Source of the DNA: an uncultured Clostridia bacterium
Lineage (GTDB): Bacteria; Bacillota; Clostridia; TANB77; CAG-508
DNA length: 40,910 nucleotides
Direction: 5' to 3'
Assembly: GCA_934120395.1 (NCBI GenBank)
Contig: CAKOTZ010000010.1
Coordinates: 1-40,910, forward strand
Position 1 is the first letter of the stretch. Each line of letters begins with the position of its first letter. Both the position numbers and the translations under genes were made by a program. This document shows positions 7,981 through 16,660 of the stretch, one piece after another. The notes beneath the pieces were generated by a model. That model did not search any database, was not told the DNA's origin, and saw only the letters and a list, made by a program, of their open reading frames with translations.

Positions 7981-9229
7981 ATGAATTTGAAAAGTAACAA
8001 AGCGATTACATTAGTGGCGTTAATTATAACAATAATTATTTTACTAATACTAGCAGGAGTGAGTTTATCAATGGTACTAGGAGATAATGGATTAATTAAT
8101 AAAGCACAGTCAAGTGTAGATAAATATCAAAAAAGCAGTAGTAATGAACAGGAATTTTTGGATGATCTAGAAGATTATATGGATAAACAACTAAAGTCGC
8201 CAGGAACAAAGGTAAATACGCCAGAGGGATGGAATAAAGATACAGTAGATGCTGTGTTAGATGATAAGAAAAATGTAATACCAGTGCCAAAGGATTTTTA
8301 CTATGTAGGAGGAAATTTGGATAATGGTGTAATAATATCAGATGCTCAAGAGGATAAGTATGATGGAAAAGTAGATAAAACAACATGGGAGTATGCGACT
8401 AGTTTAATTGGAAATCAATTTGTATGGATACCTTGTACAGAGGAAGAGTATCATAAAACAGATTGGGGTAGTTCGTATGTAACAGGAGGATATGATAAAT
8501 CAGAACCAAGTCAAGATGAAATAAATAAAATAAAAAAATATAGTGGATTTTATGTAGCAAGATATGAGGCAGGACTAGCAGATACAATAAAAGAATATAC
8601 TGGAAATCAGATAAATAATGGTTCAAGTAGTCCAAGCTATAATGTGACAGGAATACCGAAGTCAAGGGCTGGAGAATTGCCATGGATATTTATAAGTCAA
8701 GCAAGTAGTAAGACAAATGCGGAAAGTATGTATGCAAATTCAAATTATGTAACAAGTGGATTGATAACAGGAACACAGTGGGATGTAATGTTAAACCAAT
8801 TTATTGGAACAACAAATCAAAATGAAATAACATTTACAGAGGCAGATATGAAAAATTCAAGTAAATGGGGAAACCATTCAAGTAGTGCAACAAGATACAC
8901 AGGGAGATCTGCGACAATATTTAGAAGTGGAAGCAGCTGGTATATGAGCCCGTGGGGAGAAAAACAAACAGATGCAAAAACAGAAATATATACGGAATAT
9001 ACAACGGGGGCAAGTAGGGATACAGAAGCATACCATACTTATGATGTGGCAGGGAATGTATGGGAATGGACGGAAGAGATTGGGCAAGGTACAACATATC
9101 GTGTTCATCGTGGAGGTACATGTATTGATACTTCAGCTGCCTACCCGGCATGCCACAGATATGGACATAACAATGTTTATAATGTGTATTGCCATACTCG
9201 GTTTCCGCGTTGTGATTTATATTAAATGA
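7981..9229 (+). CDS. Pilin-like surface protein with SUMF1/FGE (C-type lectin fold) domain, +1 frameshift at CGG
   Basis: The N-terminus (NKAITLVALIITIIILLILAG) is the hydrophobic signal common on clostridial pilin-like surface proteins; it lacks the Glu5 of classic type IV pilins. From about residue 128 follows an FGE-sulfatase/SUMF1-like domain with NQFVWIPC, GFYVARYEAG and GNVWEWT (358-364), a C-type-lectin fold used mainly for ligand display. The zero frame ends early after CGG at 9199-9201 (codon 407). Skipping C9199 gives GFRVVIYIK and a 415-residue protein, matching GFRTVLYIK of the paralogue at 38906-40165. The 45 residues before the end differ strongly between paralogues. AAAGAGG lies before the start. 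Confidence 0.85.
9199..9201 (+). other. +1 frameshift site ACT-CGG-T in pilin-lectin gene
   Basis: Codon 407 is CGG. Without a shift the protein ends RFPRCDLY; with the C skipped it ends GFRVVIYIK, the conserved end of this domain. The intact paralogue in the same window has ATC-GGA-TTT at the equivalent place. Confidence 0.85.
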
Positions 9230-9277
9230 GGGACTTAGTCTTGCAAAGTATAATGTGTAAATTTTTACAAAAAACTA

Positions 9278-9306
9278 TTGATATTCTAATTAAAACTATG
9301 TATAAT
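9278..9306 (+). promoter_or_regulatory. Sigma-A promoter of small RNA, copy 1
   Basis: TTGATA (9278-9283), 17-base spacer, TATAAT (9301-9306). Box sequences and spacing are identical at 40179-40207. Confidence 0.8.
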
Positions 9307-9312
9307 AAAAAT

Positions 9313-9393
9313 AGAAAATGAGAACCACGAAAGTGGTTGCCGCAAAGAACAAAATAATCGTTCTATTGAGCAAAAGCAGAACGGTTATTTTTT
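9313..9393 (+). ncRNA. Candidate ~80-nt small RNA, copy 1
   Basis: Directly after a consensus promoter lies a short transcript with hairpin AACCAC-GAAA-GTGGTT (9323-9338) and a terminator hairpin (AATAATCGTTCT with AGAACGGTTATT, then T-run, 9353-9393). A second copy at 40214-40293 keeps both hairpins; the one T/C difference in the terminator stem turns a G-U pair into G-C. No open frame is present. It sits just 3' of a pilin-lectin gene in both places. I do not recognise the family. Confidence 0.65.
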
Positions 9394-9515
9394 ATTGCCT
9401 ATGAAGTAAATAACAAATGAAGGCTAACAAGGTAAAATTTATGATAGTAATACCAACTAATCCAAAGAAAAGTAGGTATGTAATGTTTAAAAAAGTAGTG
9501 TTTACCTTATTTACT
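9394..9515. other. Conserved non-coding spacer
   Basis: No gene. The first part (about 9394-9450, from ATTGCCTA through TTATGATAG) matches 40294-40350 closely, so it belongs to the repeated unit after the small RNA. The rest has diverged. Confidence 0.5.
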
Positions 9516-9635
9516 GCCTACACAAAAATATATGAAAATTTAGCCGTTCCGTGAGAGTGCGAATATTTGTGCTAAATCGCGGAAAAGAAAGTCAAGAAAC
9601 GAAAGGCTTACCATACAAAGGTAAGTTTTTTATTT
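9516..9635 (+). repeat. Structured element, copy 2 (internally deleted)
   Basis: The left arm of the outer stem (9516-9542) and the following GCCGTTCCGT are identical to copy 1. The rest of the interior and the right arm are missing, and the copy resumes at GCTAAATCGCGGAAAAG, which matches 7710-7726 closely. It ends with a terminator (CTTACC-ATACAAA-GGTAAG and T-run, 9607-9635). Confidence 0.65.
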
Positions 9636-9651
9636 TTTTGTTAGTTTCTCC

Positions 9652-9680
9652 TTTACAAGTTCAAAATAATAGTATAAAAT
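9652..9680 (+). promoter_or_regulatory. Conserved promoter of the second pilin-like gene
   Basis: TTTACA (9652-9657), 17-base spacer, TAAAAT (9675-9680); same layout as 7851-7879. Confidence 0.7.
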
Positions 9681-9778
9681 ATGGTTAACTGATTAACATA
9701 GAATTACATAATATTGCTTAAAGATGGATAAGATAAAATAGTAATTCTGTTAGAAATACAAAGGAAAGAGGTATAAAA

Positions 9779-10729
9779 ATGAACTTGAAAAGTAACAAAG
9801 CAATCACATTAATAGCATTGATAATCACAATAATTATATTGCTAATATTAGCTGGGGTAAGTTTATCAATGGTGCTAGGAGAAAATGGATTAATCAACAA
9901 GGCGCAATCAAGTGTAGACAAATATAAAGAGAGTAGCGAAAATGAGCAAAATTTACTAAATCAAATAGAGGAATACTTTGATGGCAAGGGACTGGGACCA
10001 TCAATAAGTAATACAGAATCATATGTGGGAAAATATGCAGATGTAGATGGAGACGGAATAGTAGATGGAGTAATATATGCAGATTTGGCAGTAGGAGGAA
10101 GTGGAGCATGGAATTCATCAGGAGACTCAAGATTTAATAGTAGTGGAGCATATGCAATTCCAAAAGTAACATCAGGATTAAAAGAATATTGTGTAAGTCA
10201 AAAATCATATACAAATGCAATAAATGGAGAACAAGAAGTAATAAGAGCAAAAATAACAAGTGGTACACCACGATTTTATGTAATGGCATTAACAGATATA
10301 GATGGAAAGCAAAATGGAACAGCCTATGATTGGTACAATGCAGCATACGGTAAAATGAGTGATTATGCAAGTACAACATCAGGAGATTTTGGAAAAGGAG
10401 CAGATAATACAAAAACTATGATAACAAAATGGAATGCAAAAGGTTATGAAGCACAAAATGCTGGTTCAAGCTATAAAGATTTATGGGGACAAATACAAGA
10501 GAAAGCAAATAAAGGATGGTATGTGCCATCAAGAGCGGAATGGGCAGCATTTGGAGTTAATTTTAGAATAAATAAATCGAATTATCCAAGCAAGGGACTT
10601 AGCAATTGGTACTGGGCATCGTCACAGGCTAATGCTAACGAAGCATGGGGGATTAACTTCAACCATGGTTCTTGTGGCTATAATTATGTTAATACCGCTC
10701 GCTACGTACGCTTAGGTACAACTTTCTAA
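9779..10729 (+). CDS. Pilin-like surface protein with FISUMP-type domain
   Basis: The 316-residue protein shares its first ~50 residues almost exactly with the genes at 7981 and 38906 (NKAITLIALIITIIILLILAG, then LGENGLINKAQSSVDKY). The remainder is different: an Asp-rich DVDGDGIVDG segment near residue 85, then a Fibrobacter succinogenes major paralogous (FISUMP)-like domain with GWYVPSRAEWAAFG (about 245-258), NWYWASSQ and the final YVRLGTTF. Such domains are related to the lectin fold of the neighbours. RBS and leader are as in the first copy. It contains no CGG codon. A surface-exposed binding role is inferred. A terminator follows at 10746. Confidence 0.8.
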   Translation: MNLKSNKAITLIALIITIIILLILAGVSLSMVLGENGLINKAQSSVDKYKESSENEQNLLNQIEEYFDGKGLGPSISNTESYVGKYADVDGDGIVDGVIYADLAVGGSGAWNSSGDSRFNSSGAYAIPKVTSGLKEYCVSQKSYTNAINGEQEVIRAKITSGTPRFYVMALTDIDGKQNGTAYDWYNAAYGKMSDYASTTSGDFGKGADNTKTMITKWNAKGYEAQNAGSSYKDLWGQIQEKANKGWYVPSRAEWAAFGVNFRINKSNYPSKGLSNWYWASSQANANEAWGINFNHGSCGYNYVNTARYVRLGTTF

Positions 10730-10745
10730 TTGCATCAATATAAAA

Positions 10746-10791
10746 TAAAAATAGATTTAAGCTAAATTCTTGCTTAAATCTATTTTTATTT
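10746..10791 (+). terminator. Rho-independent terminator
   Basis: The stem ATAAAAATAGATTTAAGC pairs with GCTTAAATCTATTTTTAT (10746-10788) and ends the FISUMP gene transcript. Confidence 0.85.
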
Positions 10792-10856
10792 CAACTTATA
10801 AGTTAAAATTGTATAAAAGTATGATATAATAGACAAAAAAGTAGAAGGGAAGCATG

Positions 10857-12767
10857 ATGGCTAAAAAATTACTAATTACAGAAAAACCGTCAGTAGCAAT
10901 GGAATTTGCTAAAGCATTGAAGGCAAATGGAGTTAGAAAAAATGGATATTTAGAATCAGAAAATTGGGTAATTACATGGTGTGTTGGACATCTAGTTACA
11001 ATGTCTTATCCAGATAAATATGATGAAAAGTACAAATTTTGGAGATTAGATACATTACCTTTTTTGCCAAAGGAATATAAATACGAAATAATACCAAATG
11101 TAGAAAAACAATTTAATATAATAGCATCACTTTTCAAAAGAGAAGATATAAGTACAATTTATGTATGTACTGACTCTGGAAGAGAGGGAGAATATATATA
11201 TAGATTGGTTGAACAAATGATAGGAGCAAATGGAAAAGAACAAAAGCGAGTATGGATAGACTCACAAACTGAAGAAGAAATATTACGTGGAATTGAGGAA
11301 GCAAAGGATTTAAGTAGTTATGATAGTTTAGCTGATTCGGCATATTTAAGGGCAAAAGAAGATTACTTAATAGGTATTAATTTCTCTAGATTGCTTTCAA
11401 TTATCTATGGAAGACGCGTAGCTGAGAAAATAGGAGAAGAAAAGGCATCAATTTCAGTTGGTAGGGTTATGACTTGTGTTTTAGGAATGGTGGTTTCAAG
11501 AGAAAGGGAGATTCGAAATTTTGTTAAAACAAAATATTATAAAATTAGTGGAGAATTTGGAAAAGAAGAGAATACGTTTAAAGCTGAATGGAAGGTTAAT
11601 GAGGAATCGCCATATTATAACTCAAATAAGCTATATAATGAATCTGGATTCAAAAAAGAGGAAGATGCAAGGGCTTTTATTGCTAGCTTAAATCCGGAAA
11701 GTGCAAAAATAACTGAACTAAAGAAATCAAAACAAAAAGAAAATCCACCATTATTATTTAATTTAGCTGAAATACAAAATGAATGCACTAAACTATTTAA
11801 AATAAAACCTGACCAAACACTAGAAATTATACAAAACCTATACGAAAAAAAATTGGTTACTTATCCAAGAACAGATGCAAGAGTTCTATCTACTGCAATT
11901 GCAAAAGTTATTACAAAAAATTTGAATGGACTAGCTAGAGGTTTTAAGGATGAAGAAATACAGGGATATTTAAAGAAAATGGCAGAAGAAAAATACAATA
12001 CTGACTTACAAAAAACAAAATATGTAGATGATAGTAAAATTACAGACCATTATGCTATTATCCCAACAGGCCAAGGTTTCGAAAATTATGATGGATTAAT
12101 TGATTTGCATAAAAATGTATATAAGTTAATTGTAAAAAGATTTCTGGCTATTTTTTATCCACCAGCCGAATTTAGTAAAGTGAATGCAACTATTAGTTTG
12201 GAAAAGGAAAAATTTTATGCAAGTGGAAAAGTTTGCGTAAAAATAGGATATCTAGAGATTTTAAAAAATAAAAGTAAGGATGAAGGAGGAAAAGGAGATA
12301 ACTTATCTTTGCTTGCAAACCTAAAAAAAGGTAATTCTATAGAAGTAAAGCAAATTACAACAAAAGAAGCAGAAACATCTCCTCCAACGCGTTATAATTC
12401 TGGTTCTATTATATTGGCAATGGAGAATGCAGGCAAATTAATAGAAGATGAAGAATTACGAGAGCAAATAAAAGGTGCAGGGATTGGAACTAGTGCAACT
12501 AGAGCGGAAATAGTAAAAAAATTAGAAAAAATAAATTACATTGCAATTAATGCAAAAACGCAAATTATAACACCAACAAACAAAGGAGAAATTATATATG
12601 ATGTTGTAGAAAATTCAATGGCAGATATGTTAAATCCAAAGCTAACTGCAAGTTGGGAAAAAGGACTTGAATTAGTTGCAAAAAAGGAAATTCAATCTCA
12701 AGAGTTTATGGAGAAATTAGAAAAATATATTAAACAAAAAATTGATAAGTTGGTAATAAGATATTAA
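10857..12767 (+). CDS. topB: Type IA DNA topoisomerase (topoisomerase III)
   Basis: Type IA topoisomerases relax or decatenate DNA by a 5'-phosphotyrosine single-strand break. The TOPRIM domain is at the start (LLITEKPSVA, then TDSGREGEYIYR near residue 105). The active-site tyrosine is Tyr336 in VTYPRTDARVLS, and the C-terminal gate contains GAGIGTSATRAEIVKKLE. There are no C-terminal zinc fingers, which with the ~636-residue length favours TopB over TopA. Two ATGs stand in tandem (10854, 10857); the second has better spacing to AAGGGA and the usual MAKKLLITEKP start. A TATAAT at 10825-10830 suggests a promoter just upstream. Confidence 0.93.
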   Translation: MAKKLLITEKPSVAMEFAKALKANGVRKNGYLESENWVITWCVGHLVTMSYPDKYDEKYKFWRLDTLPFLPKEYKYEIIPNVEKQFNIIASLFKREDISTIYVCTDSGREGEYIYRLVEQMIGANGKEQKRVWIDSQTEEEILRGIEEAKDLSSYDSLADSAYLRAKEDYLIGINFSRLLSIIYGRRVAEKIGEEKASISVGRVMTCVLGMVVSREREIRNFVKTKYYKISGEFGKEENTFKAEWKVNEESPYYNSNKLYNESGFKKEEDARAFIASLNPESAKITELKKSKQKENPPLLFNLAEIQNECTKLFKIKPDQTLEIIQNLYEKKLVTYPRTDARVLSTAIAKVITKNLNGLARGFKDEEIQGYLKKMAEEKYNTDLQKTKYVDDSKITDHYAIIPTGQGFENYDGLIDLHKNVYKLIVKRFLAIFYPPAEFSKVNATISLEKEKFYASGKVCVKIGYLEILKNKSKDEGGKGDNLSLLANLKKGNSIEVKQITTKEAETSPPTRYNSGSIILAMENAGKLIEDEELREQIKGAGIGTSATRAEIVKKLEKINYIAINAKTQIITPTNKGEIIYDVVENSMADMLNPKLTASWEKGLELVAKKEIQSQEFMEKLEKYIKQKIDKLVIRY

Positions 12768-12776
12768 TGTAAAACC

Positions 12777-12805
12777 TTGTAAAAATGATATAAATATGTT
12801 ATAAA
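12777..12805 (+). promoter_or_regulatory. Sigma-A promoter of walRK
   Basis: TTGTAA (12777-12782), 17-base spacer, TATAAA (12800-12805), about 40 bases before the response regulator start. Confidence 0.6.
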
Positions 12806-12843
12806 TAAAAAGATGAAAAGTCTTAGAAAGGCGAGGAAGAAAA

Positions 12844-13581
12844 ATGGAAGAATTTGAAAAAGATAAAGATAAAAAGACAATACTTATTGTGGATGATGAA
12901 AAGCCAATCGTGGAAATCCTAGTGTATAATCTTCAAAAAGAAGGATACAACACTTTAGAAGCAAACGACGGAGTTACTGCAGTAGATATTGCATTATCGC
13001 AAAAGCCAGATTTAATTTTATTAGACATCATGTTACCTAAAATGGATGGCTTAACTGTATGTAAAAAAATAAGACACACATTAACTAATGTTCCAATTTT
13101 AATGTTGTCTGCCAAGGATGAAGAAATTGACAAAATTTTAGGTTTGGAATTAGGTGCAGACGATTATGTAACTAAGCCGTTTAGTGTTAGAGAATTGATG
13201 GCCAGAATAAAGGCAAATCTTAGAAAAGCAGAAGCAAATTTAAACACTGAAGAGAATAAAACAGAAAAATTAGGTTCAGAAAATCAAATCCATATTGGAG
13301 AATTAACATTAGATTTAGACAAATTTGAGGTAATGGTTAGTGGAGAAGTAATAGATTTGACTTTAAGAGAGTTTGAAGTTCTAAAATATTTGGCTAGTCA
13401 ACCAGGACAAGTTGTAACAAGGGAAATACTCTTAGAAAAAGTATGGGGATATGAATATTATGGTGATATAAGAACTGTTGATGTAACAGTTAGAAGAATT
13501 CGTGAAAAAATAGAAAAAGACACATCTAATCCTAAAATATTAATTACTAAAAGGGGTGTAGGATACTACATTGCAACTTAA
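12844..13581 (+). CDS. walR: OmpR/PhoB-family response regulator, WalR-like
   Basis: This is a two-component transcription regulator. The receiver domain (about 12-130) has the acidic pocket DDE, phospho-acceptor Asp61 in LLDIMLPKMDG and Lys in YVTKPFS. The winged-helix DNA-binding domain (about 148-245) ends WGYEYYGDIRTVDVTVRRIREKIE...RGVGYY, very close to WalR (YycF), the essential regulator of wall hydrolases. PhoP-type regulators are the alternative. The histidine kinase follows nine bases after the stop, and lepB follows that. The first ten or so residues are a short acidic-lysine extension. Confidence 0.85.
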   Translation: MEEFEKDKDKKTILIVDDEKPIVEILVYNLQKEGYNTLEANDGVTAVDIALSQKPDLILLDIMLPKMDGLTVCKKIRHTLTNVPILMLSAKDEEIDKILGLELGADDYVTKPFSVRELMARIKANLRKAEANLNTEENKTEKLGSENQIHIGELTLDLDKFEVMVSGEVIDLTLREFEVLKYLASQPGQVVTREILLEKVWGYEYYGDIRTVDVTVRRIREKIEKDTSNPKILITKRGVGYYIAT

Positions 13582-13590
13582 GGAGAAAAC

Positions 13591-15060
13591 ATGTTAAGAA
13601 ATATTCAAATACAAATTATATTAATATTTACTGTACTAGGTATTGTTACAATTACAGGAATGGGAATCTTCTTTTCTAATCATTTGGAATATGTAAATCA
13701 AAAAATTTTGACAGATGAAACTCAAAGTACGGAACAAGCTAAGGTAGCAATAAATGAAGAAGTAGAACAGATTAAAAAGGTTACAATGTGTAGTTTGGGA
13801 ATTTTTGTTATTATTGCAATTATAGCAGGAATTACCGTATCTAAAATTGTTGTATCGCCTATTGCAAAACTTACAAAGAGTGCAAAAGCAATAGCAGAAG
13901 GAAAAAAGGTTGATGTTGATAAAGCTAATTGGTTTGGAACCAATAGCGATATGGGAGAATTAGTAAATGCCTTTAGTAAAATGACTACAGAATTAAATGA
14001 TAAATTAAATGATGCCTCAAGACAGAAAAGACAAATAGAAACAATATTACTTCATATGTCCGATGGTATTATTGCATTTGATTTAGATGGAGAAATTATA
14101 CATATTAATCCAGCAGCTAGAAAACTGTTAAAATTAGACGAAGAAGATAATAATTTTAACAAGATTTTTCAAAAATTAAATATTGAAATGAATATGGAGA
14201 AAATAATTTATTTGGAAAATTGGACATCATCAGAGCAAAAAGTTAATTTGCAAGATAGATATGTAAATATGTTATTTGCACCATTTAAAGATGAAAATGA
14301 AAGACCAGCTGGTGTAATTGCTGTAATACAAGATATAACAGAGCATGTAAAGCTAGATAATATGAGAAAAGAATTTGTGGCAGATGTGTCACATGAATTA
14401 AAAACACCGATTACATCTATTATGGGATATGCAGATACATTGCTGGAAGGTGAATATGAAAAGGATGTACAAAATAAATTTCTTGGAGTTATTTCTTCAG
14501 AAGCAAGAAGAATGGCAAGACTTGTAAGCGATTTATTGACATTATCAAAATATGATAATAAACAAAAACAAGCTGAAAAGACACAGTTTGACCTAGGGGA
14601 GTTAGTAAAAAAAATACAAGAAGGACTAAATATAGAGATCCTAAAGAAAAAGTTATCTGTTGAATGCTTTGTAACTGCTAATGTTCCAATGGTATATGCT
14701 GATAAATATGGAATAGAAAGAGTTGTAATTAATATTTTAACAAACAGTATAAAATATACGCCGGAAAACGGTAGCATAAAAATGTATGTAGGCTTTGTTT
14801 ATAATGATGCATACATAAAAATAATTGACACAGGAATCGGAATACCAGAAGAAGATTTAACAAGAATTTTTGAACGCTTTTATCGTGTTGATAAGGCTAG
14901 AACAAGACAGGCTGGTGGAACGGGACTAGGATTATCCATTGCAAAAGAAATATTAGATCAAAACAATGGTAGTATAGACATAAAAAGTGAAGTAGGAAAG
15001 GGAACTGAAGTTGTAATAAGAATACCAACTGTTCAAAGTGCTGAAGATATGAGAGAATAA
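13591..15060 (+). CDS. walK: Sensor histidine kinase, WalK-like
   Basis: This is the partner kinase of the preceding regulator. Two membrane helices (about 7-29 and 64-86) flank a short external loop of ~35 residues. A HAMP linker (about 87-140), a PAS domain (about 150-255), HisKA with phospho-acceptor His268 in DVSHELKTPITS and a HATPase domain (NxxKYTPENG, DTGIGIPEEDL, GGTGLGLSI) follow. This layout is WalK-like, though Bacillus WalK has a large external domain that is missing here; PhoR-like kinases share the layout. AAGGAG precedes the ATG. At 489 residues it is complete. Confidence 0.85.
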   Translation: MLRNIQIQIILIFTVLGIVTITGMGIFFSNHLEYVNQKILTDETQSTEQAKVAINEEVEQIKKVTMCSLGIFVIIAIIAGITVSKIVVSPIAKLTKSAKAIAEGKKVDVDKANWFGTNSDMGELVNAFSKMTTELNDKLNDASRQKRQIETILLHMSDGIIAFDLDGEIIHINPAARKLLKLDEEDNNFNKIFQKLNIEMNMEKIIYLENWTSSEQKVNLQDRYVNMLFAPFKDENERPAGVIAVIQDITEHVKLDNMRKEFVADVSHELKTPITSIMGYADTLLEGEYEKDVQNKFLGVISSEARRMARLVSDLLTLSKYDNKQKQAEKTQFDLGELVKKIQEGLNIEILKKKLSVECFVTANVPMVYADKYGIERVVINILTNSIKYTPENGSIKMYVGFVYNDAYIKIIDTGIGIPEEDLTRIFERFYRVDKARTRQAGGTGLGLSIAKEILDQNNGSIDIKSEVGKGTEVVIRIPTVQSAEDMRE

Positions 15061-15092
15061 AACTAAGGTACTATAGGAGGAAGACTGAAAAG

Positions 15093-15743
15093 ATGAATTG
15101 GAAATTAAACCCAAACATTAAAGAAGCTTTAGAGTGGATTTATTGTATTTTAATTGCTGTTATATTAGCATTATTAGTAAGATATTACATTGGAACTCCA
15201 ACTATTGTAAAGCAACCATCTATGTATCCAACTTTAAAACAAGATCAACGTCTAATCTTAAATCGTATATCAAGAACATTTAAAACTCAATTAAGTAGAG
15301 GAGATATTGTCACTTTTGAAGCACCAAGTCAAACATATATATCATCATTTGAAGCAAACTTATTAAATCCAGTGGCAAAATATGAAAATGAACCAAATGG
15401 TTTATGGAATAAGTTCGTATATTATGTTTTAGAGTGGAACAAAACTAGCTATATTAAGCGTGTAATTGCTTTGCCAGGAGAACATGTAAAAATTGAAAAT
15501 GGAAAGGTCTTTATTAATGGAGAAAAATTAGACGAAAGTTATTTGAAAGAAGGTGTTGAAACAACATCGTTAGATGGTCCATTTACGAATTTTATAGTAC
15601 CAGATGGATATGTATTCCTAATGGGTGATAATAGGCAACAAAGCACTGATTGTAGAAGGTTTGGTTGTATACCTATAGAAAAAATAGAAGGTAAAGTGTT
15701 GATTAGATTTTGGCCGTTAAATGTATTTGGAAAGGTTGAATAA
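15093..15743 (+). CDS. lepB: Type I signal peptidase
   Basis: Signal peptidase I removes signal peptides from exported proteins at the outer face of the membrane. One N-terminal helix (about 15-33) anchors it. The Ser-Lys dyad is Ser43 in QPSMYPTL and Lys122 in YIKRVIALPGE, and box E is present as GDNRQQSTDCRRFG. At 216 residues it is slightly longer than the Bacillus SipS type, with an insert between about residues 72 and 115. AGGAGG lies 12 bases before the start. It sits between walK and holB, all in one direction, with only two bases before holB. Confidence 0.93.
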   Translation: MNWKLNPNIKEALEWIYCILIAVILALLVRYYIGTPTIVKQPSMYPTLKQDQRLILNRISRTFKTQLSRGDIVTFEAPSQTYISSFEANLLNPVAKYENEPNGLWNKFVYYVLEWNKTSYIKRVIALPGEHVKIENGKVFINGEKLDESYLKEGVETTSLDGPFTNFIVPDGYVFLMGDNRQQSTDCRRFGCIPIEKIEGKVLIRFWPLNVFGKVE

Positions 15744-15745
15744 AT

Positions 15746-16660
15746 ATGGCATATAAAGATTTAATTGGAAACGAGAAAATAAAAAAATTATTAGAGCAAA
15801 CAGTAAAAAATGATAAAGTTTTACATAGTTATTTATTTTCGGGAAAAGATGGAATTGGAAAATACCTAATTGCAAAAGAATTTGCAAAAAGTATTTTATG
15901 TCAAAATGATAGTGAAATACCATGCAATCAATGTAAGTCGTGTTTAGAATTTGAAAGTTGTAATCATCCAGACTATTATCTTATTGAACCAGACGGAAAT
16001 AGCATAAAGATTGATCAAATACGTTATAGTAACGCTAAAATATTAGAAAAACCAGTAAATTCAAACAAGAAAGTCTACATAATAAGAGATAGTCATAAAA
16101 TGACGAAGGAAGCACAAAACAGTTTACTAAAAACATTAGAAGAGCCACCGGAATATGCAGTTATAATTTTAATTACTTCTCAAGAAGAACGACTATTAAC
16201 AACTATAAAATCGAGATGTACAAAGATTTCCTTTGAACCATTAAAAGACGATGAAATAGTGGAATATTTTAAAAAACAAGGAGAAATATTACCTGAAACT
16301 ATATTAAAACTGGCAGAAGGTAGTATTTCTAAAGCACTCAAATTAATACCTAAACAAGAAGTATATGATAAAATGAGAATGTTTATTAGTAATATAGAAA
16401 CTATTGAAAAACTAGAAATATTAAAGCAAGAGTTTATATATCAAGAAAAGGACGATATACAAAATATTTTAGATGATATGAATAGTTTGCTATTTCAAAA
16501 AGTACAAGAGAATGAAAATAAGATTGCGTACATAAGAGCAATTGAACTAATAGAGGAAACAAAGGAAAGACTTAGGTCGAATAGTAATTTTGATATGTGT
16601 ATTGATAATTTATTGCTTAATATTTGGGAGGAAATAAATGAAAAATATTGTAGGAGTTAG
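15746..16660 (+). CDS. holB: DNA polymerase III subunit delta prime
   Basis: The delta-prime subunit is part of the clamp loader. The AAA+ fold starts at residue 1. Seen are HSYLFSGKDGIGK (degenerate P-loop, about 27-39), a four-cysteine zinc site (CQND...CNQCKSCLEFESC) and the sensor-1/SRC-type segment SLLKTLEEPPEYA...TIKSRC. At 304 residues the size fits. The stop codon overlaps the start of ricT by 23 bases, the same holB-ricT order as in many Firmicutes, so translation is probably coupled. Confidence 0.92.
   Translation: MAYKDLIGNEKIKKLLEQTVKNDKVLHSYLFSGKDGIGKYLIAKEFAKSILCQNDSEIPCNQCKSCLEFESCNHPDYYLIEPDGNSIKIDQIRYSNAKILEKPVNSNKKVYIIRDSHKMTKEAQNSLLKTLEEPPEYAVIILITSQEERLLTTIKSRCTKISFEPLKDDEIVEYFKKQGEILPETILKLAEGSISKALKLIPKQEVYDKMRMFISNIETIEKLEILKQEFIYQEKDDIQNILDDMNSLLFQKVQENENKIAYIRAIELIEETKERLRSNSNFDMCIDNLLLNIWEEINEKYCRS

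Noticed and set aside
8972..9229. Separate 85-residue gene overlapping the first lectin gene
   Set aside because: It is the +1 frame of the same gene; only its last nine codons are meaningful, as the shifted C-terminus.
9308..9395. c-di-GMP-I riboswitch
   Set aside because: The GAAA-capped hairpin and GCCGCAAAG looked similar in copy 1, but copy 2 loses that block and no tetraloop receptor or downstream gene is present.
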